This document shows positions 1-6,829 of a stretch of DNA of 12,736 bases, one piece after another. The DNA is taken from positions 1 through 12,736 of the forward strand of contig NZ_BAAAFZ010000117.1 of assembly GCF_039523795.1 (NCBI RefSeq), in the 5' to 3' direction. The notes beneath the pieces were generated by a model. The model was not told the DNA's origin and did no database searches. It saw only the letters and a program-made list of their open reading frames with translations. Position 1 is the stretch's first letter. Each line of letters begins with the position of its first letter. Position numbers and translations under genes: made by a program. This stretch comes from Craurococcus roseus. Its GTDB lineage: Bacteria > Pseudomonadota > Alphaproteobacteria > Acetobacterales > Acetobacteraceae.

Positions 1-44
1 GCGTCGTCACCCACAGCCTCATGCTCCTCGCCGATGCGGCGTGA
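1..44 (+). CDS. C-terminal end of a gene entering from the left edge
   Basis: One frame reads VVTHSLMLLADAA and stops at TGA 42-44. Codons are GC-rich at the third position, as in the confident genes of this window, and the residues look like the end of a helical protein. Only 13 codons are visible, so no family can be named. It may be chance. The following 277 bases up to the next start show no convincing frame, RNA or repeat. Confidence 0.35.
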   Translation, partial: VVTHSLMLLADAA

Positions 45-321
45 GCCTTTCAACAGAGCAAGACCGACTCTCAAAGCCTCCAAGCGAGGCAACAGGCGTC
101 GGCGTAGCTCTTGGTTCGGGGCGGTGGACGGTGCGGAACGCGTCCGATTCGGGTCAGCTCCAGCGGTCGCCGGGCGCATCGCGACACCGCTTGCTGAAGG
201 TCACGTCCAACCGTCCCCCATTGGCCCCTGGCTTCTTCGCCCTGGCGTCCGTCGAACGCCGCTGGCCGTAGCGGAGGCACATTCCTCAGGGTAGGCAGGC
301 GGCGCAGGGAGGGCCAGGGCC

Positions 322-947
322 ATGTACGTCCTGATTCTCAGGACCAAGCTCACCGGGCCGCCCGAGGAGGCCGTCCGCCGCACGCATGACCACATCGCGC
401 CCTCCTCGAAAGGCGCCCCGGCTTCGGCGGCTACTGCGCCTTCGTCACGGAGCAGGGCGACGGAGCCTTTTCGGTCAGCGTGTTCGACAACCGCGACACG
501 GCCATGAACGCCCATCAACGCGTCCGCCAATGGGTTGAGGCCAACATGCGCGACCTCATGCCGGAGGCGCCCGAGGTCACGGCCGGAGAGACAGTGTGCG
601 ACTCCATCGCGCACCCGCAGGAGCAGGCGAAAGACCGCCAGCGGTCCTTGTTCGCCGTCGTCCGCACCCACCATGGGCTCCCCGGGCAGGCCGAGCCCAT
701 ACACTCCGCGCTGAGCCACCACACGATCCCGGCCGTCAAGGACGCGCCCGGCTTCCGGGGCCTCTGCACGCGCCGCGACGAGGCCGAGCCGGACCGCGCG
801 GTGTCCGTGTCCCTGTTCGACGGCCGCGAGGACGCAGTGCGCTCGCACGAGCGGGCAGTGGGGAGCATGCGCGGGAAATTGGGCGCGATGGCCTACGGCA
901 CGTCGGACGCCACCATGGGCGAAGCGGTGGTGCTGGCGACGGCTTAG
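322..947 (+). pseudogene. Tandem two-domain alpha-beta-barrel (ABM/monooxygenase-like) protein, frame broken near base 401
   Basis: The start MYVLILRTKL is preceded by a purine-rich GGGAGGG. The frame beginning at 322 gives sensible protein up to about HDHIAP, then degenerates. The frame that continues as LLERRPGFGGYCAF runs to the stop at 947. Adding one C to the CCC run at 400-402 joins them into a 208-aa protein. In the repaired protein the first half (residues 1-92) and second half (about 110-203) match each other: both open with a strand ending in RT, have a PGF-GY/L-C turn, an SVSVFDNRD / SVSLFDGRE strand and an AH/SHERV helix. This fold pattern resembles ferredoxin-like dimeric alpha-beta-barrel proteins, which usually have one such domain and dimerise; a fused pair would mimic the dimer. 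The function is unknown. The break could be real or a homopolymer sequencing error. Family assignment is moderate; the duplication is visible directly. Confidence 0.7.
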
Positions 948-953
948 GAGGGT

Positions 954-971
954 GGCGGGGCGCGCCCCGCC
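954..971. terminator. 18-bp perfect palindrome between convergent genes
   Basis: GGCGGGGCGCGCCCCGCC is its own reverse complement. It lies 6 bases after the stop of the plus-strand gene ending at 947 and 21 bases before the end of the minus-strand gene at 993. Such a stem would work in both directions. There is no T tract on either side, so a classical intrinsic terminator is not shown. A role in stopping or stabilising the two convergent transcripts is inference. Confidence 0.4.
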
Positions 972-992
972 CCGGCGCCGGGCTCGGGGTGC

Positions 993-1377
993 TCAGTACT
1001 CGGCGTAGATTTCTAGGATGTCGCCCTCGGGGTCGCGGAAGAACTGCGTGCGGTGGCGCCATTGGGGCAGGTCGGTCGGCCCCCTCAGGATCGGCACGCA
1101 CTTGGCGACCAACTCGGCGTGGCAGGCGTCCACCGCCGGGGGCGGGACCCGGAAGGCGAGTTGGACCGCCGCCGACCCGGGCACCGCCCCCCATCGTCGC
1201 AAACGCTCCAGCGCCCGCGGGGGCGCAGCGTCAGCAGCGTGGCGCCGACGCGGAAGCTCACCCAGTTCGGGCTGTCGGCCTCCCAGGGAACCCCATGGTG
1301 TCGCGGTAGAACGCGCGCGTCTCCTCCATCTTGCCGCACAGCAGGATCGCGTAGTCGAAGCTGCGGATGTCGTTCAG
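993..1377 (-). pseudogene. Glyoxalase/bleomycin-resistance (VOC) family protein, two frame breaks
   Basis: Three consecutive frames on the minus strand together spell one VOC-fold protein of about 129 aa. The first piece is LNDIRSFDYAILLCGKMEET followed by RAFYRDTMGFP. The second is WEADSPNWVSFRVGATLLTL with RPRG after it. The last contains AAVQLAFRVPPP and ends RDPEGDILEIYAEY. The RDPEGDILEIY ending, with a metal-binding type glutamate, and FYRD-MGF near the start are hallmarks of VOC proteins. The breaks fall at the GGG at 1286-1288 and the six-C run at 1187-1192 (plus-strand bases). The natural start is unclear: the codon before NDIR is CTG (1375-1377), with no ATG or GTG in a suitable place. 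Family members include glyoxalases, dioxygenases and drug-binding proteins; the substrate cannot be told. Either a decaying gene or homopolymer sequencing errors. Confidence 0.75.
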
Positions 1378-1523
1378 GCCCGCCGCGACGCTCCCCGGTC
1401 CGTCCCGCCGGTGCCATGGTCGGTCCACCGCCGCCGCCTGCCAAGGCCGGTGGTCCGACGCCCTCCGCCGGAGTGCGTCTCCGCGGACCGCCCGGGGCGG
1501 CGCCCGGCGATCGGGTCCTGGCC

Positions 1524-1796
1524 CTAGTCGACGCCGCTGCCCGTCCGGGGCGTGCCCTTCTCGCCGGGGCAGCCGTGCAGGTCGCCCACGACCTCGATGC
1601 CGTTGGCCCGGCAATGCTCACGTAGCGCCGCGACCGACGCGAAGCGCAAGCCGTCGCCGTCCAGCCCCGGGGTGCGCCGCACAAAATCGTACAAGCCGCC
1701 TGGGTGGTCCTTGGCCAGGGCATACTGGGCGGGGTCGAGCAGCAGGTACTCGACGCTCAAGGGCTGGGCCAGGGCCGCGACGTACATCCTGCGCAT
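1524..1796 (-). CDS. Small hypothetical protein (90 aa)
   Basis: The frame runs from ATG (MRRMYVAALAQPLSVEY) to TAG at 1524. The ATG at 1796 is preceded by GGTGGATGG; a second ATG three codons later has AGG too close to serve, so the first is preferred. A longer upstream GTG start at 1901 lacks a ribosome site. The protein has a hydrophobic N-terminal strand, a central LYDFVRRTPGLDGDG stretch, a helix with ASVAALREHCRANG, then a strand IEVVGDLHG and a polar tail. I do not recognise the family. It is co-directional with the VOC gene, 146 bases before it, so the two could share a transcript. Confidence 0.6.
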   Translation of the reverse strand: MRRMYVAALAQPLSVEYLLLDPAQYALAKDHPGGLYDFVRRTPGLDGDGLRFASVAALREHCRANGIEVVGDLHGCPGEKGTPRTGSGVD

Positions 1797-1943
1797 CCAT
1801 CCACCCCGAGTAGAGCTTGCGCGGTCCGGAACGATACAGAAGGCTTCCGGTTTCCACCATGGCGCGCCGATCTCGCCGCCGATGACGCCTTTCGGGCGCA
1901 CCCGTCGCGGTCACGTCACGCGCATGCGGCGGCGCCGGAAGGA

Positions 1944-1953
1944 GGTCCGGACC
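1944..1953. repeat. GTCCGGAC-core palindrome, site 1
   Basis: GGTCCGGACC, a perfect 10-bp palindrome, between the divergent genes starting at 1796 (minus) and 2049 (plus). The core GTCCGGAC (1945-1952) ends 96 nt before the plus-strand start. One of four such cores in the window, all intergenic. An operator role is inference. Confidence 0.35.
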
Positions 1954-2048
1954 GGTCCCGCGCGTCCAGACGGCCCCCCGCCCTGGCGCCGATGGTGGGC
2001 CACGACCAGATGCCAGCAGGCGGACCACAACGACGGCGGGAGCACGGC

Positions 2049-2291
2049 ATGCCCGACGCGTGTCACGACGACCCCGAGCGGCGCACCCGCGAGCGCGCCT
2101 ACCTCCTTTGGGAGCGGGCGGGCCGACCGGGAGGGCGCGCCGACGAGTTCTGGGAGCAGGCACGCCGGGAGCAGGCGGCGCGCCTCGCTGCGGAGGACGA
2201 GCGCGTCGACGAGGAGGCGCGGGAGAGCTTCCCGGCCAGCGACCCGCCCTCCCACACCGGGATCACCGGGGAGGGTCGGCGGGGTCGTTGA
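2049..2291 (+). CDS. DUF2934 family small protein (80 aa)
   Basis: The ATG at 2049 follows GGGAG (2038-2042) at a spacing of six, which decides the start against longer in-frame options upstream. Residues 10-48 contain RTRERAYLLWERAGRPGGRA followed by DEFWEQARREQA, the typical pattern of DUF2934: an R-AY-LWE-AGRP-GRADE-W core of helices. Residues 55-73 carry DEEARESFPASDPPSHTG, a tail common at the ends of small alphaproteobacterial proteins. The family is cytosolic, highly charged and of unknown function; members are often found near stress genes. It is convergent with the antibiotic kinase that ends 56 bases downstream. Confidence 0.85.
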   Translation: MPDACHDDPERRTRERAYLLWERAGRPGGRADEFWEQARREQAARLAAEDERVDEEARESFPASDPPSHTGITGEGRRGR

Positions 2292-2347
2292 GGCGTCGGG
2301 TGGCGGCGCTGCGGATGACCCCCGCACTGTTCCGGCTGGTGCGGCGG

Positions 2348-3157
2348 TCACTGGTCGAGTTCCGCCGCCAGTTCCGCTATCCGCAGGTCGATGGCCGGGG
2401 ACATGCCGTCGCCGAGGAACCACGCCGCCGACAGCCCCGTCCAGGCCAGCACCCACCGCAGTAAGCGCTCCCGCTCCAGCCCCGCCGCCGCGGTCACCAC
2501 CTCGAGGCGCCGGGCGAAGCGGCCCGGTTCGGTCGCCGCGGGGCGGGCCGGGTCGGCGAGGTCGGGGTTGGCGAAGATGTTGGCGAAGTCGAAGCCGCGC
2601 TCGCCCAGCAGGCCCTTGGGGTCGATCGCCAGCCAGCCGCGGCGCGGCCCGAAGTCGAGCACGTTGCCGTGGTGCAGGTCGCCGTGCAGCACGCACACCT
2701 CGCGCGGCTCGGCCAGCAGCGCCCGCGCGGCCGCGGCGCAGCGGACGAGGATGCCGCCGTGGGCCGCGGCCGCGGGCTCCAGGTCCCGGAACCAGCGCGG
2801 CAGGGGCACCAAATCGGGGGGCGGCTCCGGCCTGGGGGCGTGCAGCCGCGCGGCCACGGCGCACAGGACGCGGCACGCCCCGTCGTCGCGCCCGTTCCGG
2901 GCCATGTCGGACAGCGAGGCGGCGCCGGTGGCGCGCTCCATCAGCAGCGCGTCGCCGTCCCGGGCCAGCACCCGCGCGGCGCCGTCTCCGCCCCACCACT
3001 CCAGGAGGGCGCCGCCGTGGCGGACCTCCTCGTCCAGCGCCAGCTTGAGCATGGCGGGCTCGCCGCCGCGCCGCACCGGCAGCAGGCGGCCGTTCTGGGT
3101 GGCGATGGGGTCGCCGTCGGGCACCAGCCCCCATAGGTTGAGGTGGCGGTCGAACAC
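2348..3157 (-). CDS. APH(6)/hydroxyurea-type antibiotic phosphotransferase
   Basis: Members of this kinase-fold family (aminoglycoside/hydroxyurea antibiotic resistance kinases, including streptomycin 6-phosphotransferases) use ATP to phosphorylate a drug in the cytosol. Numbered from the GTG at 3157 the protein has 269 aa. K38 in PAMLKLA and E43/E44 fit the ATP-binding lysine-glutamate pair. VLHGDLHHGN at 157-165 holds the catalytic D160 and N165, and IDPKGLLGERGFDFANI from 178 holds the metal-binding D179; the latter is very typical of this subfamily. The start is uncertain: no good ribosome site is seen, and an in-frame TTG at 3331 would add 58 Pro/Ala/Arg-rich residues unlike the family. 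The GTG version matches the usual length. The true substrate may be a natural metabolite, so resistance should not be assumed. Confidence 0.85.
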   Translation of the reverse strand: MFDRHLNLWGLVPDGDPIATQNGRLLPVRRGGEPAMLKLALDEEVRHGGALLEWWGGDGAARVLARDGDALLMERATGAASLSDMARNGRDDGACRVLCAVAARLHAPRPEPPPDLVPLPRWFRDLEPAAAAHGGILVRCAAAARALLAEPREVCVLHGDLHHGNVLDFGPRRGWLAIDPKGLLGERGFDFANIFANPDLADPARPAATEPGRFARRLEVVTAAAGLERERLLRWVLAWTGLSAAWFLGDGMSPAIDLRIAELAAELDQ

Positions 3158-3287
3158 GGGGCGGAAGATGGCGCCGCCGCGGGCGCTCCGCCAAGGGCCG
3201 GGGGGCGCCCTTTTCGACGGGGCGGCGGACCGGGGCGGCGCAGCGGGCGCCAGTCGCGGCGCTCCCCAGCTTGCGGCGCCCGGCAGA

Positions 3288-3306
3288 GACCGGTACGCTT
3301 CCGGTC
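3288..3306. repeat. Inverted repeat in the 3157/3358 divergent gap
   Basis: GACCGG (3288-3293) and CCGGTC (3301-3306) can pair across a 7-base loop. It lies between the divergently transcribed kinase and the 83-aa gene, 51 bases before the latter. Short and GC-rich, so it may be chance; a regulator site is possible. Confidence 0.25.
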
Positions 3307-3333
3307 CAGCGGTGCCGTGCCGCTTGGACAACG

Positions 3334-3351
3334 GCCGGACGCCGGTCCGGC
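3334..3351 (+). promoter_or_regulatory. Hairpin just before the 83-aa gene
   Basis: GCCGGAC (3334-3340) pairs with GTCCGGC (3345-3351) over a GCCG loop, ending six bases before the ATG at 3358. It occupies the position where a ribosome site would be expected and none is seen. It could lower translation or be a protein-binding palindrome; both are inference. Confidence 0.3.
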
Positions 3352-3357
3352 TTCCCC

Positions 3358-3609
3358 ATGCAGAGCAAGTCCAAGAGGCTCGACCCCTCCCGTGTGCGGG
3401 TCGAGAAGCGCCCAGGCCCGGACTGGGTGGTCGGTGTCCTCGTCGCCTCCGAGAACAAGGTCCACCCCGTCACCGTCTTCGGGGCGCGGGACGAGCACGA
3501 GGCCGTCCGGGACGCACTCGCGGGTTTCGCGCCGAACCGCCGACCGGACGAGTTGATGGTGCTGGAGGTCGAGCGGCCGCCGGACGAGCAAGCTACGGGC
3601 ATGGCTTGA
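3358..3609 (+). CDS. Small hypothetical protein (83 aa)
   Basis: The frame starts at ATG with MQSKSKRLDPSRVRVEKRPG and ends ATGMA at TGA. The N-terminus is basic; the middle reads WVVGVLVASENKVHPVTVFG, probably two beta strands with a turn, followed by an acidic helix with DEHEAVRDALAGF and a strand DELMVLEVE. There is no signal peptide or membrane segment. I do not recognise the family. No Shine-Dalgarno sequence is visible; a 7-bp stem sits directly upstream. It is co-directional with the 202-aa gene that begins 107 bases after its end. Confidence 0.65.
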   Translation: MQSKSKRLDPSRVRVEKRPGPDWVVGVLVASENKVHPVTVFGARDEHEAVRDALAGFAPNRRPDELMVLEVERPPDEQATGMA

Positions 3610-3624
3610 TGTTGCTCACGCTCG

Positions 3625-3636
3625 GCGTCCGGACGC
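3625..3636. repeat. GTCCGGAC-core palindrome, site 2
   Basis: GCGTCCGGACGC, a perfect 12-bp palindrome, 15 bases after the stop of the 83-aa gene. The core (3627-3634) ends 81 nt before the start at 3716. Confidence 0.35.
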
Positions 3637-3641
3637 ACCGT

Positions 3642-3659
3642 GCGGCGCTCGCGCGCCGC
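3642..3659 (+). repeat. Hairpin between the 83-aa and 202-aa genes
   Basis: GCGGCGC (3642-3648) and GCGCCGC (3653-3659) form a 7-bp stem with a TCGC loop. There is no T tract after it. It may protect or end the upstream transcript, or be a by-product of base composition. Confidence 0.25.
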
Positions 3660-3715
3660 GCAGGCCGACGGCTCTGGCTGCTGGACCCGCTGCTCCGGCC
3701 GCCCGTGGAGGAGGC

Positions 3716-4324
3716 ATGAAGGTCTACGTCGCACACGACGGCGCGCTCCGGGCGCGGATCGGGAAGGAGAACCTCGGCTCGGAAAGCCTCGGCCCGTGGT
3801 ACGGCGGGACCGGCGCGATCCGGCTGCGGCAGGTCCACGACGGCTGGTTTTGGGCCTACGTCTTGGACGACCACGGGTATCGCGGCACGGCGGCGCTCCC
3901 GGAGCGCCGGTTCGGGGAGGTCCGGGCGCACATCCCCTCGGCGCGCGTGGCCGACGACTCCGAAGACCGCGGCAGGAGCCTCGATGTGCGGGTGTCGGAC
4001 GACGACCTCCGGATGCTCCACCAGAGAGTCGTGCCGCTGCGCACCCGCGTCGCGCGGTTCGGGCCGGGCCTCGCGGCCATGTTCGGCGACTTCGAGATCG
4101 CGGCGGTGGCAGGTTCGGCCATCGGGCTGTTCCACCTGAGCAGCGGCCGCTTCAACGCCTTCACCACCGGCGTCCGCTGGGCCGCCATGGGCCGGGACGG
4201 CATGCCGGTGGTCGCCGCGCGCCTGCCCTCGGCGCGGCTGCGGCGCGAAGGCGACATGGCGGTCGTGGAGGTTGACGACGCCGATCTGGCGACGCTGCTG
4301 CGGATGGCCGGGGAAGAGCGGTGA
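3716..4324 (+). CDS. Hypothetical protein with apparent internal duplication (202 aa)
   Basis: The ATG is preceded by a strong GGAGGAGG (3707-3714), though at short spacing. The protein starts MKVYVAHDGALRARIG and has no signal peptide or membrane helix. Two parts look alike: residues 33-101 (GAIRLRQVHDGWFWAYVLDD, ending SLDVRVSDDDLRML) and 134-195 (SAIGLFHLSSGRFNAFTTGV, ending MAVVEVDDADLATLL). Each half has paired strands, a short RYRG or WAAMGRDG segment and a closing strand followed by D-D-DL. This suggests an ancient duplication of a beta-rich domain of about 65 residues. No catalytic motif stands out and I do not recognise the family. It is followed after 154 bases by ubiA on the same strand. 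Confidence 0.75.
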   Translation: MKVYVAHDGALRARIGKENLGSESLGPWYGGTGAIRLRQVHDGWFWAYVLDDHGYRGTAALPERRFGEVRAHIPSARVADDSEDRGRSLDVRVSDDDLRMLHQRVVPLRTRVARFGPGLAAMFGDFEIAAVAGSAIGLFHLSSGRFNAFTTGVRWAAMGRDGMPVVAARLPSARLRREGDMAVVEVDDADLATLLRMAGEER

Positions 4325-4478
4325 AGCCAGGACCAGACCGGCCCCGATCGCGGCCCAACACGGCCGTTCAACGCCGTCGGGAGCCGATTCCGAAGCGGAC
4401 GTTGAAGCTCCGTTCGTTGAATCGCCCGGGGACACCCCGCCACGGCGTGGCATCGCCGCTAGAAGGCCGGATCACACG

Positions 4479-5393
4479 ATGACGACGTTGGGCCAGCCCG
4501 ACTTGAGCGACATCCACCGGGGCGATTGGGTGGATCGTTGGCTGCCGACAGGATGGCGGCCATACACGCGGCTGGCCCGATTGGATCGCCCCGTCGGGAT
4601 ATGGCTGACGCTCTTCCCGTGCTGGGCGGCGATGGTCCAAGCGGCGCACGGCATCCCGAGCCTCCGGCAACTGGCCATCTTCAGCATCGGCGCCCTGCTG
4701 ATGCGGAGCGCCGGATCGACCGTCAACGACATGGCCGATCGGGAGTTCGATGGGCACGTCGAGCGGACCCGCCTCCGGCCTTTGGCGAGCGGGCAAATCG
4801 ACACGCCGCGGGCTTCCGCGTTTCTCGGGGTTCAACTCGTCCTGGCGGCCTCGCTGCTGCTTTTCCTGGCCCCTTACACGCGGCTGGTCGCGGTGTGCGT
4901 CCTGCCCCTCGTGCTCATCTACCCGCTCTGCAAGCGCTTCACCCACTGGCCCCAGGCCGTTCTGGGCGCGGCCTTCAATTGGGGGATGCTCATGGCATGG
5001 GCCGAGGGCGCGGGGCACTTACCGGCGGGGGCCGTGCTGATGTGGGCCGGGGCCATCGCGTGGCAGATCGGCTACGATACCGTCTACGCCTACGTGGACG
5101 TGAAGGACGACACCCGTCTCGGCCTGAAATCGACGGCGATCCTGTTCGGTCCGCACGGCAAGGCGTGGGTGGGCGCGTTCTATGCCCTGGCCGTCGGGGC
5201 GTGGCTGGGCGGTGGATGGCTGCTGGGCATGTCGCTGGCTTACGCCGTCGGGACGCTGTCGATCGCCGCGCACCTCGCTTGGCAGGTTCGGCGGATCGAC
5301 CTCGCGCGCCCGGAGGTGAACTTCCGCCTGTTCCTGGCCAACATCCTGACCGGGGCGCTGCTGGCTGGCTCGGCCGTCGTCGGGACCTTGTGA
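4479..5393 (+). CDS. ubiA: 4-hydroxybenzoate polyprenyltransferase
   Basis: This membrane enzyme joins a polyprenyl tail to 4-hydroxybenzoate, an early step of ubiquinone synthesis. The 304-aa protein has the usual length. Both aspartate motifs are present: NDMADREFD at 83-91 and YDTVYAYVDVKDD at 199-211, the latter followed by GLKSTAILFG at 215-224, which is characteristic of the octaprenyltransferase branch. R-LR-DRPVGIWLTLFPCWA near residues 31-50 opens the first transmembrane helix; further hydrophobic segments lie around 64-80, 113-150, 160-175, 184-198 and 229-262. The ATG at 4479 follows AGAAGG (4461-4466) at a long spacing. It is not next to ubiC or other ubiquinone genes here. The 154 bases upstream contain GTTCAACG and two copies of CGTTGAA but no clear promoter. 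Confidence 0.95.
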   Translation: MTTLGQPDLSDIHRGDWVDRWLPTGWRPYTRLARLDRPVGIWLTLFPCWAAMVQAAHGIPSLRQLAIFSIGALLMRSAGSTVNDMADREFDGHVERTRLRPLASGQIDTPRASAFLGVQLVLAASLLLFLAPYTRLVAVCVLPLVLIYPLCKRFTHWPQAVLGAAFNWGMLMAWAEGAGHLPAGAVLMWAGAIAWQIGYDTVYAYVDVKDDTRLGLKSTAILFGPHGKAWVGAFYALAVGAWLGGGWLLGMSLAYAVGTLSIAAHLAWQVRRIDLARPEVNFRLFLANILTGALLAGSAVVGTL

Positions 5394-5463
5394 GGTCCGC
5401 TTCGGTCCGGCCCTGCCCAAAAGCCGACAGTCTCACTCCCGCCCGAAGCGGCGCTCGCTGGTC

Positions 5464-5475
5464 GGGTCCGGACCC
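5464..5475. repeat. GTCCGGAC-core palindrome, site 3
   Basis: GGGTCCGGACCC, a perfect 12-bp palindrome, in the gap between ubiA and the phosphoesterase gene. The core (5466-5473) ends 76 nt before the start at 5550. It may also be part of the ubiA 3' end. Confidence 0.35.
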
Positions 5476-5549
5476 GGGGCATCGCCGGGGCGGCCGCAAC
5501 TCCCGACGAGCCGTCCGCCGCGCCGCTCGCGGCCGTGCCACGCTGCGGC

Positions 5550-6227
5550 ATGTCCATCGTCTTCTGCGGCGACCCGCACGGCGAGTTCCGCTTCCTCATC
5601 GAAGCCTGCGAGAGCCAGCGGTCCGAAGCCGCCGTCATCGTCGGCGACATGATGCTGGACAGGCCGCTGCGCGAGGCGCTGGCGCCGCTGTTCGAGGCCG
5701 GGATCGCCGTCCACTACGTCGGCGGCAACTGGGACTGGTGGTCGGAGGAGTGGCACGACCGCCTGTTCCTCTCCCACCCCACCGGGAACCTGCACGCGAC
5801 CTGCCGCGCCATCGGCGGCCTGGAGATCGGCGGCCACGGCGGCGTGTTCCTCGACGACGTGTGGCTGCCGCATTTCGGCGGCGAAGGGCCGCGCTTCCGC
5901 ACCCGCGAGGAGATGCTGCGCGCCGTGCCGCCGCCCGACCGGTGGCGCGGCGGGCTGCCGCTGGACCGGCGCCTCGCCATCGTCCCGGAGGACGCGGAGG
6001 CGCTGGCCCGGCACCGGCTCGACGTGCTGGTCTGCCACGAGGCGCCGATCAGCCATTGGCCGAGCTTCGCCGCCGTCGACGACCTCGCGCGGCGCACCGG
6101 GGCGTGGCTGGTCGTCCACGGCCACCACCACCGATCGTATGAGGCGGTCCTGCGGGACGGCACTTGCGTGCGCGGGCTCGGGATGGCCGAGCCGTGGCGG
6201 CTCGACCCGGCGGCGCCGCGCGGCTGA
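5550..6227 (+). CDS. Calcineurin-like metallophosphoesterase
   Basis: Enzymes of this superfamily hydrolyse phosphate esters with a two-metal centre. In the 225-aa protein the metal motifs appear in order: GDPHG (D8, H10), VGD (D33), GGNWDW (N60, D62), CHEAP (H163) and HGHHH (H192, H194). The motif usually written GNHD is GNWD here, so the usual acid-base histidine is a tryptophan. The start ATG puts the first strand MSIVFCGDPHG at the N-terminus as expected; a GTG five codons earlier is possible, and neither has a good ribosome site. There is no signal peptide, so it acts in the cytosol. The substrate is unknown (nucleotide, protein or phosphodiester). It is convergent with the cupin gene, 52 bases apart, with no obvious terminator. 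Confidence 0.9.
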   Translation: MSIVFCGDPHGEFRFLIEACESQRSEAAVIVGDMMLDRPLREALAPLFEAGIAVHYVGGNWDWWSEEWHDRLFLSHPTGNLHATCRAIGGLEIGGHGGVFLDDVWLPHFGGEGPRFRTREEMLRAVPPPDRWRGGLPLDRRLAIVPEDAEALARHRLDVLVCHEAPISHWPSFAAVDDLARRTGAWLVVHGHHHRSYEAVLRDGTCVRGLGMAEPWRLDPAAPRG

Positions 6228-6279
6228 GGACACCGGTATCGCCCTCCCGGACACGGGCCTCCGCCCGACGACGGCGCCT

Positions 6280-6693
6280 TCAGGACCCCGCGCCGCCGTA
6301 CGGAGGGCGGGACCGCGGCAGCCAGCGCCGCCGCGCCTCGGCCTCGCCGTCGAACCACGCCTCGAAGACCGGCGCGGCCAGGATCGCGCGCACGTGCAGC
6401 GTCGCCGGGCCGGTGTTCCGGAAGCCGTGCCTGCGCCCGGCGGGCACCACCACGGAGCGACCGGCGGCGAGCGCCGCCCGCTCGCCGTCGAGCCAGACCT
6501 CCGCCTCCCCGTCCACCACCGTCAGCACCTCCTCGACGACGTGGAGGTGGGTGGGGGCTCCTGTCCCGGGGTCGCAGAACTGCTCGAACACGCACAGGCG
6601 CTCCGCGCCAGTCAGGGCCGACACGAGCATGCGCGTCGCCACCCCGGGGCGCCACTCGTCCAGCGGTTCGCCCGCGTGGTCGATGATGTCCAT
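6280..6693 (-). CDS. Single-domain cupin protein
   Basis: The ATG at 6693 follows GGAGGGAG at good spacing, which settles the start against an in-frame extension. The 137-aa protein carries both cupin motifs: GAPTHLHVVEEVLTVVDG at 45-62 (H49, H51, E54 or E55 as metal ligands) and PAGRRHGFRN at 84-93 (H89). Around them are the strands of a small beta barrel, and the C-terminus is Arg/Pro-rich. Such proteins bind one metal ion and act as sugar isomerases, dioxygenases, sensors or storage-like proteins; the substrate cannot be told. It lies downstream of the AAA+ gene with a 136-base gap that shows no other feature, so shared transcription is possible but not shown. Confidence 0.88.
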   Translation of the reverse strand: MDIIDHAGEPLDEWRPGVATRMLVSALTGAERLCVFEQFCDPGTGAPTHLHVVEEVLTVVDGEAEVWLDGERAALAAGRSVVVPAGRRHGFRNTGPATLHVRAILAAPVFEAWFDGEAEARRRWLPRSRPPYGGAGS

Positions 6694-6829
6694 CCCGCTC
6701 CCTCCGCCGTCCCGGCCCCGGCGGGCTCGCGGGGGAGGCCGGGGGGCGCGGAGGGCCACGCGGCCCGGTTCCGGGGGGAGCGGCGCTACGGTCGTCGGCC
6801 CCACGCCGTTCCCCTCGCTCCGCCCGGGT

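Noticed and set aside
1797..2048. N-terminal extensions of the genes on either side into this gap
   Set aside because: Both extensions lack ribosome sites and have mixed third-position base use; the ATGs at 1796 and 2049 are better supported.
1911..3734. 607-aa minus-strand open frame over the kinase region
   Set aside because: It is Arg/Pro/Ala/Gly-rich low-complexity sequence in a shifted frame of the antibiotic kinase and opposite the DUF2934, 83-aa and neighbouring sequence; stops are simply rare in such GC-rich DNA.
4325..4478. GTTCAACG and two CGTTGAA copies as a ubiA promoter or operator
   Set aside because: No matching -35/-10 spacing could be built from them; too little to list as a feature.
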